This document shows, one piece after another, positions 1 through 12,640 of a DNA stretch of 64,000 bases. This DNA is from Viscum album. Lineage: Eukaryota > Streptophyta > Magnoliopsida > Santalales > Viscaceae. The number at the start of each line of letters is the position of its first letter. The stretch's first letter is position 1. Below the pieces are notes generated by a model. It was not told the origin of the DNA. It saw only the letters and a program-made list of their open reading frames with translations, and searched no databases. The stretch lies in contig OY728143.1 in NCBI GenBank assembly GCA_963277665.1, positions 541,170,394-541,234,393 on the forward strand, read 5' to 3'. Position numbers and translations under genes: made by a program.

Positions 1-560
1 TAGAAGAGTGAAAAGATCTCAAGGCCTTGTGTGATCTAGGTCCTACTTTCAATCTCATTCCATATGCTGTGTATTGTCAGTTAGTCCTAGAAGAGTTCTA
101 ACCCACATCTGTCACACTACAGTTTTCTAATCGTAGAATTTGGGTTCCAAAGAAGATTTTATAGGATGTTCTGGTAAAGGATGAAAACAACATCTACCCT
201 GCTAACTTCATTGTCCTTGAAAACCATCCATTCAAAAGAAATAAGGAACAAAAACCAATTATTCTTGGTCGTCCTTTCCTTGCAATAGTCAACACTATTA
301 TCAGAATCTAAAATGGGAACATGGACATCACCTTTGGAAACATGAATCTAGAATTGAACATCTATAATGCAAGCTCACAAATAGGGGATGACGGGGACTT
401 TCATAAAGTAAACATGATAGGAATAATTGATAATGAATCCATAGAACATCAAGTCATATTTAATGGATGTTTAATTCAGGATGAGATTTATTTCTGTTGA
501 TCATATGAAGGAATTTTATCTCCTTGGCTTGAATAATTTTCTAATTTCTCTAATGATGAA
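1..560 (+). pseudogene. Athila aspartic protease region, broken
   Basis: Decayed retroviral-type aspartic protease, the enzyme that would cut the Gag-Pol polyprotein. Near 28-66 the frame reads ALCDLGPTFNLIP, the Athila version of the active-site loop (usually D-L-G-A-S-I-N-L-M-P). Near 261-281 it reads ILGRPFL, the conserved C-terminal protease motif. Stops lie between these blocks and after the second one, so no intact product is possible. The N-terminal part and gag would be upstream of base 1. Confidence 0.75.
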
Positions 561-605
561 TTCTTAGGTCTAATAATCAGTGAAACCTTTTAGAAAACCA
601 CATTC

Positions 606-1010
606 ATGGATACCTATCAAACGTCCTTCCCAAAATCTGCTCAAACAAATCTCATAGCTGAAAATTCTACATGTGGGGAATCAGTCCTATCTAAAACTAT
701 AGGAATCAAAATTGATATTGATCCAATGTCCCAATATTCTTCTGAAATTTCAAACCAACCTGATCTTGAATTGAAGGAACTTCCCGCTGCACTCATGTAT
801 GCCTTCCTAGGGGACAATCAAACACATCCTATTGTCATTTCTTCTTCTCATGAAGCCAATCCTGAGAGGATGATTCTAGATGACCTTAGTAAACAAAAGA
901 AGGCCATTGGTTGTACCCTGTCTGATATTCATGGGATTAGACCACTTATCAGGACTCATAGGATTGTTCTAGAATCTGATTCAAAGCCATGTCATCAACA
1001 TCAACGGTGA
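606..1010 (+). pseudogene. Athila protease-RT linker and start of RT (134-residue open frame)
   Basis: This is the longest clean frame left in the Athila element. Its second half carries the typical Athila lead-in to RT: LKELPAALMYAFLGDN, then PIVISSS, then a segment with GCTLSDIHGIRP and HRIVLESDSKP. In intact relatives these residues run directly into the RT fingers. Here the frame ends at 1010, and RT homology resumes downstream in other frames. It is a surviving fragment of a polyprotein, not an independent gene, and its ATG has no special support. Confidence 0.75.
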
Positions 1011-2330
1011 CCCAATTATAATCTCATGGAAGTAGTTAGAAAAGTTCTCGAAAATTGGTAAAATCTTGTATCATCTATCCCACAGAAGAGAGTGAGTGGG
1101 TGAGCCCAATCCATGTGGTTCCAAATATGGTTTGAATCACAGTGATAACCAATGAGGATGGAGATATTCTTCCAACAATGGTGAGTAGTGGATGGAGGGT
1201 CAGCATTGATTATAAGAAACTAAACTCATTCACCATGAAGGACCATTTCCCCTTACCATTCATTGACCAAGTCCTTGAGATAGTGGCAGGTCATGCCTTT
1301 ATTGTTTCTTAGATGGGTACTCGGCATATAATCAAATTGAGTTCTCCCTAGAGGATCAAGGGAAGACTACATTCACATGTCCAATTGGTACCTTTTCTTT
1401 TAAACGCATTCCCTTCAGGTTATGAAATGCCCCTGGAATGTTCCAGTGGTGCATGAAGTGAATATTCTCAGATATGGTAGGGGATTTTCTAGAGGTCATC
1501 ATGGATGAATTCGCTGTGTTTGGGGATACATTTGAGGGATGTCTGCAGAATGTGGAGAGAGTCTTGTCATGATGTGAAGAAAATAATATGGTCATAAACT
1601 AGGAAAAATGCCATTTCATTGTTAAAGAGGGACTAGTTCTTGGGCATCTTGTCTTAGGTAGAGGGATTGATGTTGATAAAGCCAAGGTTGACATCATTCA
1701 TTGCCTTCCATCACACCAAAATATCAAGGAGGTGAGGTATTTCTTAGGACATTCTAGATTCTATATAAGATTCATCAAGGAATTTAGTTCAATCTCCCAT
1801 CCCCTCTGTGATCTCCTAGTAAAGGATTCTCCATTTGATGGGATAGAAAGCTTTGAGGTTTCATTCTCAGCCATAAAATCCTCTCTCACCTATCCCCCCA
1901 TTACGAAATCTCCAAATTGGAACCTTCCTTTTGAACATATGTGCGATGCCAGTGACTTTTCTGTAGGATTTGTGTAAGGAAAACGTTGTGATAATACTCA
2001 TTATGTCATTGCTTCAGAAATACAATCTTCAAATGATGCATAAATAAACTACACCACTATGGAAAAGTAGTTACTTGATATTGTGTTTTTCTTAGATAAG
2101 TTTAGGTCATACCTTTTAGGATCCCCAATCACTGTGTTAACTGACAATTATGAACTAAAATACGTCTACTAACAACAAGATGCTAAGGCTAGACTAATAA
2201 GGTCAGTCCTTATCTTCCAAGAATTTGAACTCCCAATCAAGGATAAAAAGGGGTTTGATAATGTTTTAGTTGATCACCACTCTATGATAGAATTAAAAAA
2301 CAACTCAAATCACCGTTCTGTGTCTAATTC
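1011..2330 (+). pseudogene. Athila reverse transcriptase and RNase H, broken
   Basis: Frames here give WVSPIHVVP near 1096, a DYKKLNSFTMKDHFPLPF block near 1209-1262, and the catalytic YVDD-box equivalent VIMDEF near 1495-1512. In VIMDEF the second aspartate has become glutamate, which would abolish polymerase activity. KCHFIVKEG and VRYFLGHSRFYIRFIKEFS (near 1732-1790) mark the RT thumb. RNase H follows, with FEHMCDASDFSVGFV near 1930-1974 retaining its first aspartate. Stops interrupt the region at several points. The tail to about 2330 still resembles the RNase H connection. Confidence 0.85.
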
Positions 2331-2399
2331 ATTTCCTGATGAACACCTATACATTTTGAGTGGCTACCCTTAGTATGCTGACATAGCCAATTTCATAGT

Positions 2400-3670
2400 T
2401 ACAAGAGTCATTCCATAATTTTTAGGGACTTAATATCAAAGGAAATTCCTTTATGATGTTAGAAACTATGTTTTTGATGATATATACCTATATAAGTTCT
2501 TCCCTGACTAATTCATTAGGAGGTGTGTCCCAGAATCTGAACAAGAGTCCATCCTCAAATTCTGTCATAGTGAGGCATGGGGATGTCACGTTTCCTCTAA
2601 GAAAACTTTTTTTAAGATTCTTAAGTGTTGTCTCTTATGGCCGACCCTCTTAAGGGAATCCTTCACATTTTTTCAAATTTGATATAGGTGTCAACTTATA
2701 GTGTCCATCAGAAAAAAGGTATCAAATTACACTCACTCCCATCTTAGCCGTTGAAATCTTTGACTATTGGGGAATTGATTTCATGGGTCCCTTCCCAAAA
2801 TCAAGGGGATATATTTACATTATATTATCTATTTATTATGTCTCAAAATGGGTTGAGTACATTCCCACAAAATACAATGATCATCAATCTATGATTAGAT
2901 TCTTAAAATAAAACATCTTCTCTAGATTTGGAATCCCTAGGGCCTCTTTATTTATCGTGGAACTCATTTTTTCAATCATAAATTTTCATCACTCAAGGAA
3001 AAGTATAGAATTTCTTACAAAGTATCCACTACATACCACCCATAGTCCAATGGTCAAGCTGAGTTATCCAATTGAGAAATTAAACAAATTCTTCAGAAAA
3101 CTATTAAACCATTTTGGAATGATTGGTCAAGAAAACTCTTAGATGCACTTTGGGCCTATCTAACCGCATATAAAACCATTTTAGTAATGTACCCATATAG
3201 GTTGGTTAATAGTAAATCATGCCATTTACCAGTGTAGATTTTACATTAGGCTTTTGGGGAAATTAATAAAATGAATTATGACCTCTCACTGGCCGAAGCG
3301 AAAAAGGAAATTAGATCTCAATGAACATGAGTTACTTAGGATGGAGGCTTCTGAAAAATCAAGGATCAATAAAGCTAATGTACAAGCCTACCAATCACAA
3401 AATCTTAAGACCAAACACATTGAACTACGTAAACCTATTATTTTCTATAGTTCTAAACTTCATTTACACCTGTGAAAAACATGGTCTAGATGGTCAGGTC
3501 CATATATTGTGCCTAAGGTGTACCCCCATGTGGCTGTTGAAATTCGATATCCCACCAATGGTCAAAAATTTAATGTTAATGGTCATAGAGTCAAACCATT
3601 CATAGAACCATTCGAAAAACATGAAGTTGATGAGGAATTCTCTAAACCTACCTTATATGAAGAAAATATT
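2400..3670 (+). pseudogene. Athila integrase, broken
   Basis: Integrase remnant. A zinc-binding segment near 2540-2660 retains CHSEAWGCH and KTFFKIL. The first catalytic aspartate is in WGIDFMGPFPKS near 2767-2802. The second, expected in a SDGGTHF-like motif near 2955, is lost (the frame reads IVELIF). The third catalytic residue survives in SNGQAEL near 3046-3066, directly after a stop that replaces the Q of YHPQ. The C-terminal part near 3130-3180 (WAYLTAYKT) is recognisable. With one catalytic residue gone and many stops, integration activity is impossible. Confidence 0.8.
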
Positions 3671-5320
3671 TAATCAATTAGGGGTTTATGTCTGGCTAAC
3701 AATGTTAGACAAAGCCCCTCATGGGAGGCAACCCATGGTTGTCATGTTTTCTATCATATTTTTGTTTTAATCAACTATATATTTTAAATAGGATTAATTA
3801 ATCATTTTGATATTTAATAAAAAAAATTAGACTATTTACATGTTCTTATTTTATGAATATGGATGCGTATGAAAGGGGAGCATCATATTCATCTGTGTCA
3901 TGCAGTGTGATCCCTGAGTAATGCCTTACCCAGAAATTTAAAATAAGACAATGTACCATTAGTTTGATTAAAACAAACAAAAAAAATAGGGAAACCCAAA
4001 AAAATGATGATACTTGGAATTAAATAAGTCTCTGTGTTGTTTTTTTTCTGGTTTGTTCTTATTTGTATGGTTCAAGAACTATTTTGGGTGATACATGTTC
4101 AATTAAAGAGGTCCCTACATCCCATAAGAGATCAAAGGACTAATTTTGATTAGCAAGAACTTCAACTTCAACCACCCGGTGACTTCATTCCATTATCCTC
4201 ATATTTCAATTTCCTTTTTGAAATTCCCTAATCGGCCTCTACTCATTCTAAATTTTCATTTCTTGAAACAAAGGAGAAATTGTTGTATTAAGTAGGGGGG
4301 AGATGAAATAAAAAAATTTCTTTAGTGAGAAAAAATGATTTGAAAAAAATGTGTGTAAATGGAAGGAAAAATCCCTTTAACTTTGAACATGATATTACAC
4401 ATTGAAAAATTTGAAACAGAATATCAATAAATGTAGCATTCCATGATTTTGATTTTAATCATTATATAATTTCATGAGAATAGATTTTGGAAAATGTGGT
4501 TGTCCAATGTGATATTTCATCGTTTATATTTTCATCCAAATAAAAAAAGATCACAATGAACATACATTAGTTACTAAGGTATTAGATTGAGTTCATGGGG
4601 TCCCCTAAATAAATATCATAGGTTTGGTGATCATTTTAGTTTTAACATGAGTATTCAATAAAAAATTAAAAAAATAATAAATTTGCGCGTAGAGCAATGA
4701 AATTATCTAATGTGTGGCTTTAGACACTTTGGGATCGTGACATGATAGTTGTCTGGACCAGAGTTAGTAATTATATATCTATTTTTGGAAATTTGAATAT
4801 GTTTTTGACTGAGTTAACTCGAGATGATTCCTGAGTATGTGGGATTTACTTGGTTCTCTAAGGTCTTTGAGCTTTAGATTCATCGGCAGTGTCTCGCTAC
4901 AGGGGTTGAATCATTTGAGTGAAATTTCAATTACCATGGAAAAATTTAAAAAAAAAACAAATAATAAATTATAATATAAAAAAATTGATTACCCATCTTC
5001 ATGATGAAATGTGATTCCACTTAGTGCTTCCATCATTTCCCCCTTAAATAAAGATGAACACCCATGTCTATTGTGATACACAACACATCCTCAAACATAA
5101 TATATATTGGATGAAATATGGCAATGAATTTGAAAAAAGGAATGTTATTGGGATTTGGATCTTCTTATGAAACTTATCATGTTTTAAAATATTTTTATGG
5201 GGTTCAGGATTTTTTGGTATAAGTGTTTTTGGTGATCAATGTGTATTAAATTGTTTTTGGAAAAAGGGAATTCGAATTCCATATTATTGAGATACATTTT
5301 GCTCGGGACTAGATAAACTC
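3671..5320 (+). other. Athila 3' non-coding tail between pol and the polypurine tract
   Basis: About 1.65 kb without an ORF of useful length. The first part (3690-3735) carries the 'gggaggcaaccca' stretch that sits just after pol in Athila elements. The rest is AT-rich with homopolymer runs. Many Athila elements have an env-like ORF here; I see no signal peptide, membrane segment or open frame to support one in this copy. A purine-rich stretch at 4291-4305 is a weaker second candidate for a polypurine tract. Confidence 0.5.
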
Positions 5321-5330
5321 AAGTAGGGGG
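5321..5330 (+). promoter_or_regulatory. Polypurine tract of the Athila element
   Basis: The purine run aagtaggggg is followed directly by TGTGATTATCC. A polypurine tract abutting a TG-starting sequence is the expected 3' LTR junction and the primer site for plus-strand DNA synthesis. Confidence 0.65.
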
Positions 5331-6381
5331 TGTGATTATCCACTAAATGATTATAATATTCATTATTAATATATATATTATTTATGTTCCTTATTATTCA
5401 TAAACACCATTTTAGTGAATTTTACACTTTCAACATCATTTCACAATATGATTGTAATTCCTTCTAAAAAGGAACTATTATGTGGTACATCTTTGAATAT
5501 TTAAGTACCCAATGAATCATCTGATTTTAAGGCATATAATTATACATATCATAGTTTTATATTTTGATAAATTGATCTACACATCAATATGAACATGTTT
5601 GATTCAGGGATCAATGGATAATTCATGGAAGAAGATGGGAATATTTTGTGATGAATAGAACCAATTCTGGAGAAGTCATATTGGACACCAGCCCACTGAT
5701 GAGAATGTGTGGCCCACCATACAGCCCCAATTAATCCCAAATTTCATGGGATTCTATAAGACATTTATAGAAACAAATAACTCTTCATGATCAAGTACTA
5801 ATTCAACATCCATTGTGGTCACTAAGGCAGTCAATTTCAGAGATAAAATTCTGGCCCAGATTCTACGGCCCCGAAAAACATCTTACCACAATGATTCTAT
5901 CATCAAATATGAAACTCCAAATGGGCCTCAAGTGTATATACGATTAGGAGACATCTGGGGATCCATTTTCTTATTCTATGTCCCACTCTGATTCGACCAT
6001 CTAAGTGGTCTTACAAGTGGGTATGGTCGGTGGATGAAAGATGACTTCCATATCTGGTCAAGCGTGGAAAATTCCAACTTCCACAAGCATTCCACAACCC
6101 TATGCCTACCATAATCAAGTGGGATTCATTGTACCATTTGAGGCTCCACCCAAGGCTCCCAAAATGCCTATTTAAGGTAGTGGTGGTGGATGAGTTTTTT
6201 ATTTTTGTTCATTGTTCAATTGTAATGTTATGTTGCAATTTTGTTGTCTCAAGTTTGTCTTTAAAATGTAAGTTGTTCAATTCAATTTACATTATTAATA
6301 AAATATATTCTTTTACTCTTAGTATGTTTTTCATCATATCACTTTGATACTGTTGGTTCAAGGTGTGAATTTATTCACACA
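5331..6381 (+). repeat. Probable Athila 3' LTR (about 1.05 kb)
   Basis: It starts with TGTGATTA directly after the polypurine tract and probably ends near 6379-6381 in ATTCACACA, an inverted match to the start. The segment near 6180-6310 is T-rich with repeated 'ttcaatt' and 'aataaaata' strings, as in the poly(A) part of plant Athila LTRs. The partner 5' LTR is outside the window, so the right boundary cannot be confirmed by pairwise comparison. Confidence 0.55.
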
Positions 6382-7050
6382 ATGGTGGAGTGATCATTTT
6401 TTTATTATTTTCATTACTTATTCAATTCCGCACTCATGAGTCTATTTCCCAATTCCATTGAAAGCATAGCATAAATGGAGGGATAACCAACTTATAAGTT
6501 GATCCAAGGGAGTATAAATTCGTTGTATTGGATGTTATTTATCACCCCAATAATGTCTAATCAGTTATTTAATTGATATTTTTATTTGATTATTTTTAAA
6601 CTTCATCATCCATGTTGAATTTAAGGCCACACATTTCAAGTTCTAATACGAACATTTACATTGAAGTGCTAAAAACATATATCCTTCAAGTGTATAGGTG
6701 ATTAGTATTAAAGGGTGTTGGAATTAAACCAGTAAGTGATGATGTTGTTTTATCTTTTTAAATGATCCCATCTCAAATATAATAAATTAAAATCATTGAA
6801 ATGGATATACGTCCAATCCACACCAAATGATAACCTAGGATCAAGTCACTATTTTAAATTGAATTCACTTATGTCTCTTATATTTCATTTAAAACCATAT
6901 TAAATAAACCCATGTTGGCCACTTCATAGCCTAAATCAATCCATTGAATTTACTTATCTGTAGGTTACTTATTAGGTCTATGTGGATTCCATAGCCCAAT
7001 CTAAAATACAAGGAACGTTCTACCTTCATATCTTGGGTAATTTTGAGCAT
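6382..7050. other. Unassigned AT-rich spacer between Athila LTR and Tat-like gag
   Basis: No ORF or RNA gene seen. It may be the 5' leader of the Tat-like element or remains of its LTR. The bases just after 6381 (tggtggagt) weakly resemble a tRNA-primer site, but not well enough to call one. Confidence 0.3.
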
Positions 7051-7065
7051 GAATTAGTCGTCTAG

Positions 7066-8720
7066 TTGATTTGGACCAAATCCCCATGTCCCCATGCATT
7101 GAGTCACCAGGCCACTATAGGGCCCTCAAACAGCAATGCATTCAGAGATTCAATGTACTCCAAAAGATTATCAAGGAGGCTTCCCCCAACATACAAATCT
7201 ATGACTGGGGGAAATATGATACCCTCCTCTTCTGTACTATCTGACAGAAGCCTGACTCACCATGCAATAATGAGAAATTCCCCCTGGAATCACAAAAAGG
7301 ATAAAGAGAACCTCAGAGCTGAAAAAACCCCGACCAGTCTTCCTTAGTGCAGAAAACCAATGAGGACCTTGAGAAGGATGAATTGCACAAATAAATTTTG
7401 AAATATAAGAAGTTGGTTGATGACTTACTCATTGAATGCACTGTAGAGCGACGACCAGACAATGGAAATCCAAGGCCAAGACCGTAGGGGTAGGAATAAC
7501 TTCCCCTCAGTGAGCTTCCTTTAGGTGACCCTACCCATCCAGCCACCGCAGATCGGGTTGGGGCTAGAACCTTCGGCACGAGGGTGTGTTATGTCTCGCC
7601 AAACCCTCTGGAGCGGCGTGACAATACATGGAACCCAGCTCGGGATCCCCCAGCTGCCCCGTAGGTCACTCCCCTAGCCGCTCCTGGAGCCACCCATCCA
7701 CCTTACCATGTTGAAGAACTCGCCAATGCACTCATAGTAAAGGACCCTTGTCAAGATAGGGACCCCCACCAAGATGATCTAATTGTTGTACCCATTTACT
7801 ACCGTGAGGCATTGGAAACACGACAAGTGGCACTCCCACCTGATTGCAAGCCATATCTAGCATGGTTGGAGGATATGCTGGCACCTATGGGTTTCAAGAA
7901 TCCCACCTTTCCCCCCCTTCGATGGGACAAGGAACCCACCACATCATCTGGCCCACTTCACCTCATGGTGTGGACCCATGTTAGGGACATCAGTGCCGTA
8001 GGAGGCTGTGAAGCTCCGATGTATTGTGTAGACATTGGAGGGACCTGCGTTTGTCTGGTACAACCATCTCCCCATCAGATCAGTGACTAGATGTGAGGAC
8101 CTCCGTAGGCAATTCCTCTACCAGTTCACCTCCACCACATGGAAAACTAGTATCACAGACCTCTTCATGTGCATGCAGAGGCCTGATGAGCGTGTCGTCG
8201 ACTTTGTCTCCTAGTGGAAAGGACTCGTGTATTCTTTTGACATTATAATGTCTAAGGATCAATTACTTACTATGTGTGTAGGGAATGTCCAGATGGAACA
8301 TTTTCCCTATCTAATCACCCAGAACTACCTTGTAGGATTCATGGAATTCTCCAATAAGGCAGAGTGCCTGGAGGAAGCCCTGTAACAGGCTAGATGGGCA
8401 CATACGTTGCCTCCCACAATTCCTGAGAGAAGGGATGCTAGAGGCATGCCTGCTATGGTGGCCCAAATAGAGGCCCCCAGACAGATGTAATAATTACTAT
8501 TGAAGACACCTCCACAACCACACAGAGGCCCACCACCATAGGTGCAACTTCCATCCCATCAGCATTCACCTGAAAATCGGAAGGTTCCCCCATGAAATAC
8601 GCCGCCACCACCCATGCGGGCCAATCAGGCTTCACCGCCAATACAGAATCTGGATGCTCCATGGACCCCATTTCTGGATAGAAGAAACCAGACCTACTCT
8701 TTCAATGAGAATCAGGTCAC
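7066..8720 (+). pseudogene. Tat-like gag, broken
   Basis: Decayed capsid polyprotein. The clearest homology is near 8185-8400, where frames give VDFVS, then W-K-G-L-V-Y-S-F, SKDQLLTMCVGNVQMEHFPY, and then a segment with SNKAECLEEAL. This is the retrotransposon Gag capsid pattern with its late conserved block. The open stretch 7066-7347 (93 residues, Ser/Pro-rich) lies where the variable gag N-terminus would be. Another open piece at 7812-8090 contains PYLAWLEDMLAPMGFKNPTFPP. No intact zinc knuckle was found. Frameshifts and stops separate all pieces. Confidence 0.65.
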
Positions 8721-9502
8721 TGGCTATTTCTTAATTTTCATATATCAGTGGATGGTGTTTTTTCTAGAGTGTAGATGGCCATAAGATACGAATATCAATG
8801 ATTGCCCCAAATACCTCCCCTATCTGTAGATCCTGGGGAACACTCTCATGAATTTCTATATGTTCAAATACTTTATTCAAGACTAAGTTGATAACAACAA
8901 ATTTAGGTGGGGCCCCGACCTATCACATGTGGTGTGCGTCGTCGTAAGGACAGACAACAGCAGCGATAGAAAGGGCGAGTGCCAGCAGGTTTCTAACCAC
9001 TGGTCCCAGTAGTATGATGACAGGATTGCTTAAAAAACAGTTTCTCGTGCCCATGGAATAATATATGCACACCTAAAATGGAAAAATCATTCAAAAGTTG
9101 TGTCCAACACATCTGCATCATCATCTCAGGCGACCTTTTTCCAAAAGAGAAAACACGGGCAGCACAAGGGATGAAAAGTGCCCCACTAATTCCATCGTAG
9201 TCTCGTACAGTAGGTGATTTCATGCCCTGAAGATGGGGATTTCTCCCAGGATATGCCCAGTTGTGGATGAATCATCATGTAACAGTCAATGGTATGCTTC
9301 GGATAACACTGTAGTGTTGGTAAATCCCTACATGAATCCTAACAATGGAGAGCACCATGCTGATCTTCCCAACGTCCACAACCGATGCCAACATCGGTAG
9401 AGCTTGGACTATATGGGATGTCGAGGCACATTAGATGTCACTTCCAAAAAGGCTGTGAATTCTATTGAGACTAAATAGTAGACTCTGTATAGAGCTCAGA
9501 GC
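8721..9502 (+). other. Tat-like gag to protease linker, no clear gene
   Basis: About 780 bases with no long plus-strand ORF. By position it should hold the gag C-terminus and the linker to the protease, but I cannot point to a specific domain. Confidence 0.4.
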
Positions 9503-10243
9503 GTGCAGTCTCCTCATACAGTGTCATCAGGCCCAACTCCACCGCTGTTTGTGCTGTTGGACCAGGCAGATCCACTCAGACCTCGCCGTGATCAGGAACT
9601 CCCCATTGCAGACTGGTCTCATCCAGCTAGCCCCCATTTAGTATTCATTATTCATGCTTCAACTAGTTATAATTGGGACATTTCCACCACTAGTCAGGCG
9701 TCAGTCCAACCAGTAGGGCCCGCCATGCCTCTTGTTAGAGAGCGACCTTCTGGAAGGATAATTTCACACCTTGCATTGAAGTATGATGTTCTCACGCATC
9801 CTTCCATTATTCCAGAAAGGCTCTCCATTCATAAGGCCATTTGTTGATCAGAAGTTATGTGTGAGGCCCTCATGGTTGATTTAATAATCCCCCTCTAGTT
9901 TGATATGTAGGTAGCATCTACAGAGGCATTTCATGCGGAATAAATAGATAATGCCGAATTCCAGGCCATTATGTCATTCTACAGAGTAGATGATGGTTCT
10001 CCCATATAGGGGCATATTCTCCCACTGTACATCACTAGACAATTTTATGGCATAAAATTTCTCCTCTTCCTTTTCCACATAGGATCTGGGATCAACATTA
10101 TCCCAACATAGACATTGTGGAAACTTGGGTTGTCAATGGACGACATGACTCCCTCTAAACATAAAATCCAAGGTTATGACAGGACAGAGAAGACCCTGGT
10201 AAGCATGATCCGTTTGAAGACCCAGTTTGGTGGCCTATTATAG
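9503..10243 (+). pseudogene. Tat-like aspartic protease, first part, split by Tekay-1
   Basis: An open frame of 114 residues (9503-9847) gives the variable lead-in. Downstream, near 10080-10215, other frames give GSGINIIPT, LGLSMDDMTPSKHKIQGY and then MIRLKTQFG, which are the protease active-site loop and core of Tat-type elements. The usual D-T before G-S-G reads H-I here, so the catalytic aspartate is lost. The coding similarity stops at 10243, exactly at the Tekay-1 terminus, and continues at 21571. Confidence 0.8.
10239..10243. repeat. Target-site duplication of Tekay-1, left copy (tatag)
   Basis: Five bases directly left of the Tekay-1 LTR end (TGACCC). The right copy at 21571 reads catag, one mismatch. 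A 5-bp duplication is the norm for Ty3/gypsy integration. Confidence 0.75.
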
Positions 10244-12632
10244 TGACCCTAGCCTTTTACACATAACATTTCCCGATTATATACATAATTCACCATCAGA
10301 GTACAAGCCAAGGATCGTTAAGTCTAGTGTCTTGGAAGACTAGGTACATATATCACAAAACATGGGGCTAAACGCACTTTATTATTTAATATTCATAATG
10401 AGTTCCTAACTTTATTTGAGCCCTTACATAGGCATAGGGTACCCTGGGGAACACATGAAAAAAGGGATGAGCTAAAAATCCCATTAAAGGAAAGAACATA
10501 AGAATAAATTTTAATCACATGAGTTAGGAGGTTTAACATAATAATATTGGAAGCATGGAACATATGGAATCATAACATATAAACATGGGATCATAAAAAA
10601 ATGGAATAAAATTATCATGGAATCATATAAGAAAGAGAATTTGTAAGCATAGTTCCATAGATAGGAGGTAGCAACATTAAGCATGGCTTTAGTACGAGTC
10701 AAGGCTAACCGCCAATCTTGTTTCCCATAGTAGCACAAGACAAGGCTAACCGCCCAGACCATTTTCCCATAATCATCTCATGAGATATTAAATTTACCTA
10801 ATGCATTGGAGTGCTATATGGGAACACCCATCTATGCTTATTCATGTATATTCTTTACTCATAATGAATCTACCATAATCAATCATACATAAACATAAGA
10901 GTTCCAAAGTAAAGAAATGGGCACACAATCACGTCATGAATCATAATAAAAAGGGACATAACATACAAGCATCCATGAAAGAAAGGAATTAAATCATAAA
11001 TAAACTTTAATAATGTATAATGGTATAAATCATGAAAATTTATATCAAACGTAAGTGATAACATGTAAAAATAGTTTTTAGGAATATTTGATTCAAAACA
11101 TTTAATTGCGGTTTAAGAAAACAAGGAATATATCTTTAAATGAAAAGTGGCATAATTTTTTTTTAAAAACCAGAAGTAAACCAGGAAGGGTTTCATAATA
11201 AAAATACTGGTTTTATAAAGACAAAGGTGACATAAATCAGAGGATAGAGTATACTTGATAATAGGAAATAATTCGGGAAGTTCCATAAAAACGAGTTCAC
11301 TTATCGGGATGTAATGAGGAGTGAATCACTTAAAAGAATGCATATCCCCAAAAGAGAGTGATGAAAGAGTCTTGATAAATAAACTTGGAACATGTGAAAA
11401 AAATTTATAGTATGAACAAGAAAATATAAGATAACATCATTTTGGTTGAAAGGTAGATAAGACAACTTGATGGAAGAAAAGTGGTTCGGGTAGAATTCTT
11501 TACGGATTATCGGCATGGTATCAGGAGTACTTGAGGGGGCTTAGTTAGAGAGGAAATGGAATTATCATCACATATACATAAAGAGGGAAGTACTGGGGGT
11601 CCTAAATCATACCCCATAATTAATAATTACACACAACATGTCCAAGCCTAGTGAAACATCTTGAATAAGGGTGAAATTTTGAGGATCCCTTACCTTATGT
11701 TCGTTGGTCTTCTCCACTCTATATTAATGACCTGAATAGTAATATTAGGTTTATTAATCAATAGTTAAAGAAAATTATCTAAAATTAAAAGATTCATTAT
11801 AACATTTTGAAGTTCATTTATACCCATTTTCATTGATTACAAAGTTCAATTTCACTGTTTGGGTCTGTTTGTTTCATTTGTTTTAATGATCGGTTAAATT
11901 GTATTTAGGTTCAAATAAATTGTAAGATGAAAGTGGTTACCCAGAATTGAAGTAATATAACATTAGTGGAAATATAGTAGGTTATATGGTTACAAAATTC
12001 GTTTGGTTAATTATAGTGAAATAGAACATTTACATTAATCATTAATGATTAACACTTGAATTAATTTTAACAACTTTGCCCATAATTGACTTGGTTTGTA
12101 TTATTGTTTTATATCATGAGTGTATGAGGATTAAAAAACCATAAATAGGGAATATAATATATATAATAAACTGTTTAGACTATAACATAAATGGTTTCAT
12201 TACCAGAAATAAAATGATAAAAGAATTTGAAAACACATTATCCATGATGTCGGTAATTTGACACGTCACAGACGATGTTTTAATTCTAGAACCTGAGGGA
12301 GAGGAGGAGAAGTATGATTCATGAAATATTCCATAAACATGATTAGAATATAGAATATATGAGATTCTGGAGCTTTCATTCCTTTTGGATATGTTAAGGG
12401 GAAGAGGCTATAATAAAAGAATGAAAATGAAAACAAAACACTTGAAAACGAAAGAGCGTTCTTACCCTTTGATCTCCTCTCTTTGTGACTCCTCTTAAAG
12501 GATTTTATTTTGGTCTTTTGGAAAGACCAAACAGCCTTGGACGTGGTGAAGGAACTTGGGAGGGTATTTGGGCAGAATTTTGGCTAGGAGAAATACTTGG
12601 GAGGTGGTAGGAAAAGAGGTAAGGAGAGGGGG

Positions 12633-12640
12633 TATTTATT
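12633..12640 (-). promoter_or_regulatory. TATA-like box of Tekay-1 3' LTR
   Basis: The minus strand reads AATAAATA followed by CCCCC, about 724 bases into the LTR. The other LTR has the corresponding but altered box at 20847, about 716 bases in. Position and pairing suggest the core promoter; the sequence is a weak TATA match. Confidence 0.45.

Larger units (their letters stand above)
1..6381 (+). mobile_element. Athila-clade Ty3/gypsy retrotransposon, 3' part, degenerate
   Basis: Plus-strand element whose 5' LTR and gag lie outside the window. The domain order is protease, RT, RNase H, integrase, a long non-coding tail, a polypurine tract at 5321 and a probable 3' LTR from 5331. The linker before RT matches the Athila pattern (AFLGDN, then PIVISSS, then a D-I-x-G-I segment and HRI), as does the RT segment MKDHFPLPFIDQVLE. 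Just after the integrase is a stretch reading as a short 'gggaggcaaccca' motif, seen after Athila pol genes. All frames contain stops, so the copy is dead. The clade call is inference from motifs recognised by eye, not from a tree. Confidence 0.85.
7051..10243 (+). mobile_element. Tat-like Ty3/gypsy element, left part (gag and protease)
   Basis: Plus-strand remnant carrying gag and most of the protease. It is interrupted inside the protease by Tekay-1 and resumes at 21571. The base before the break lies in a tatag that is matched by catag on the far side, and the protease reading continues across. It is more GC-rich and richer in prolines than its surroundings. No 5' LTR was recognised. The clade is inferred from the protease and RT wording and from the second RNase H region in the right part. 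Confidence 0.8.

Noticed and set aside
3671..5320. Env-like ORF in the Athila tail
   Set aside because: No open frame, signal peptide or membrane segment could be seen.
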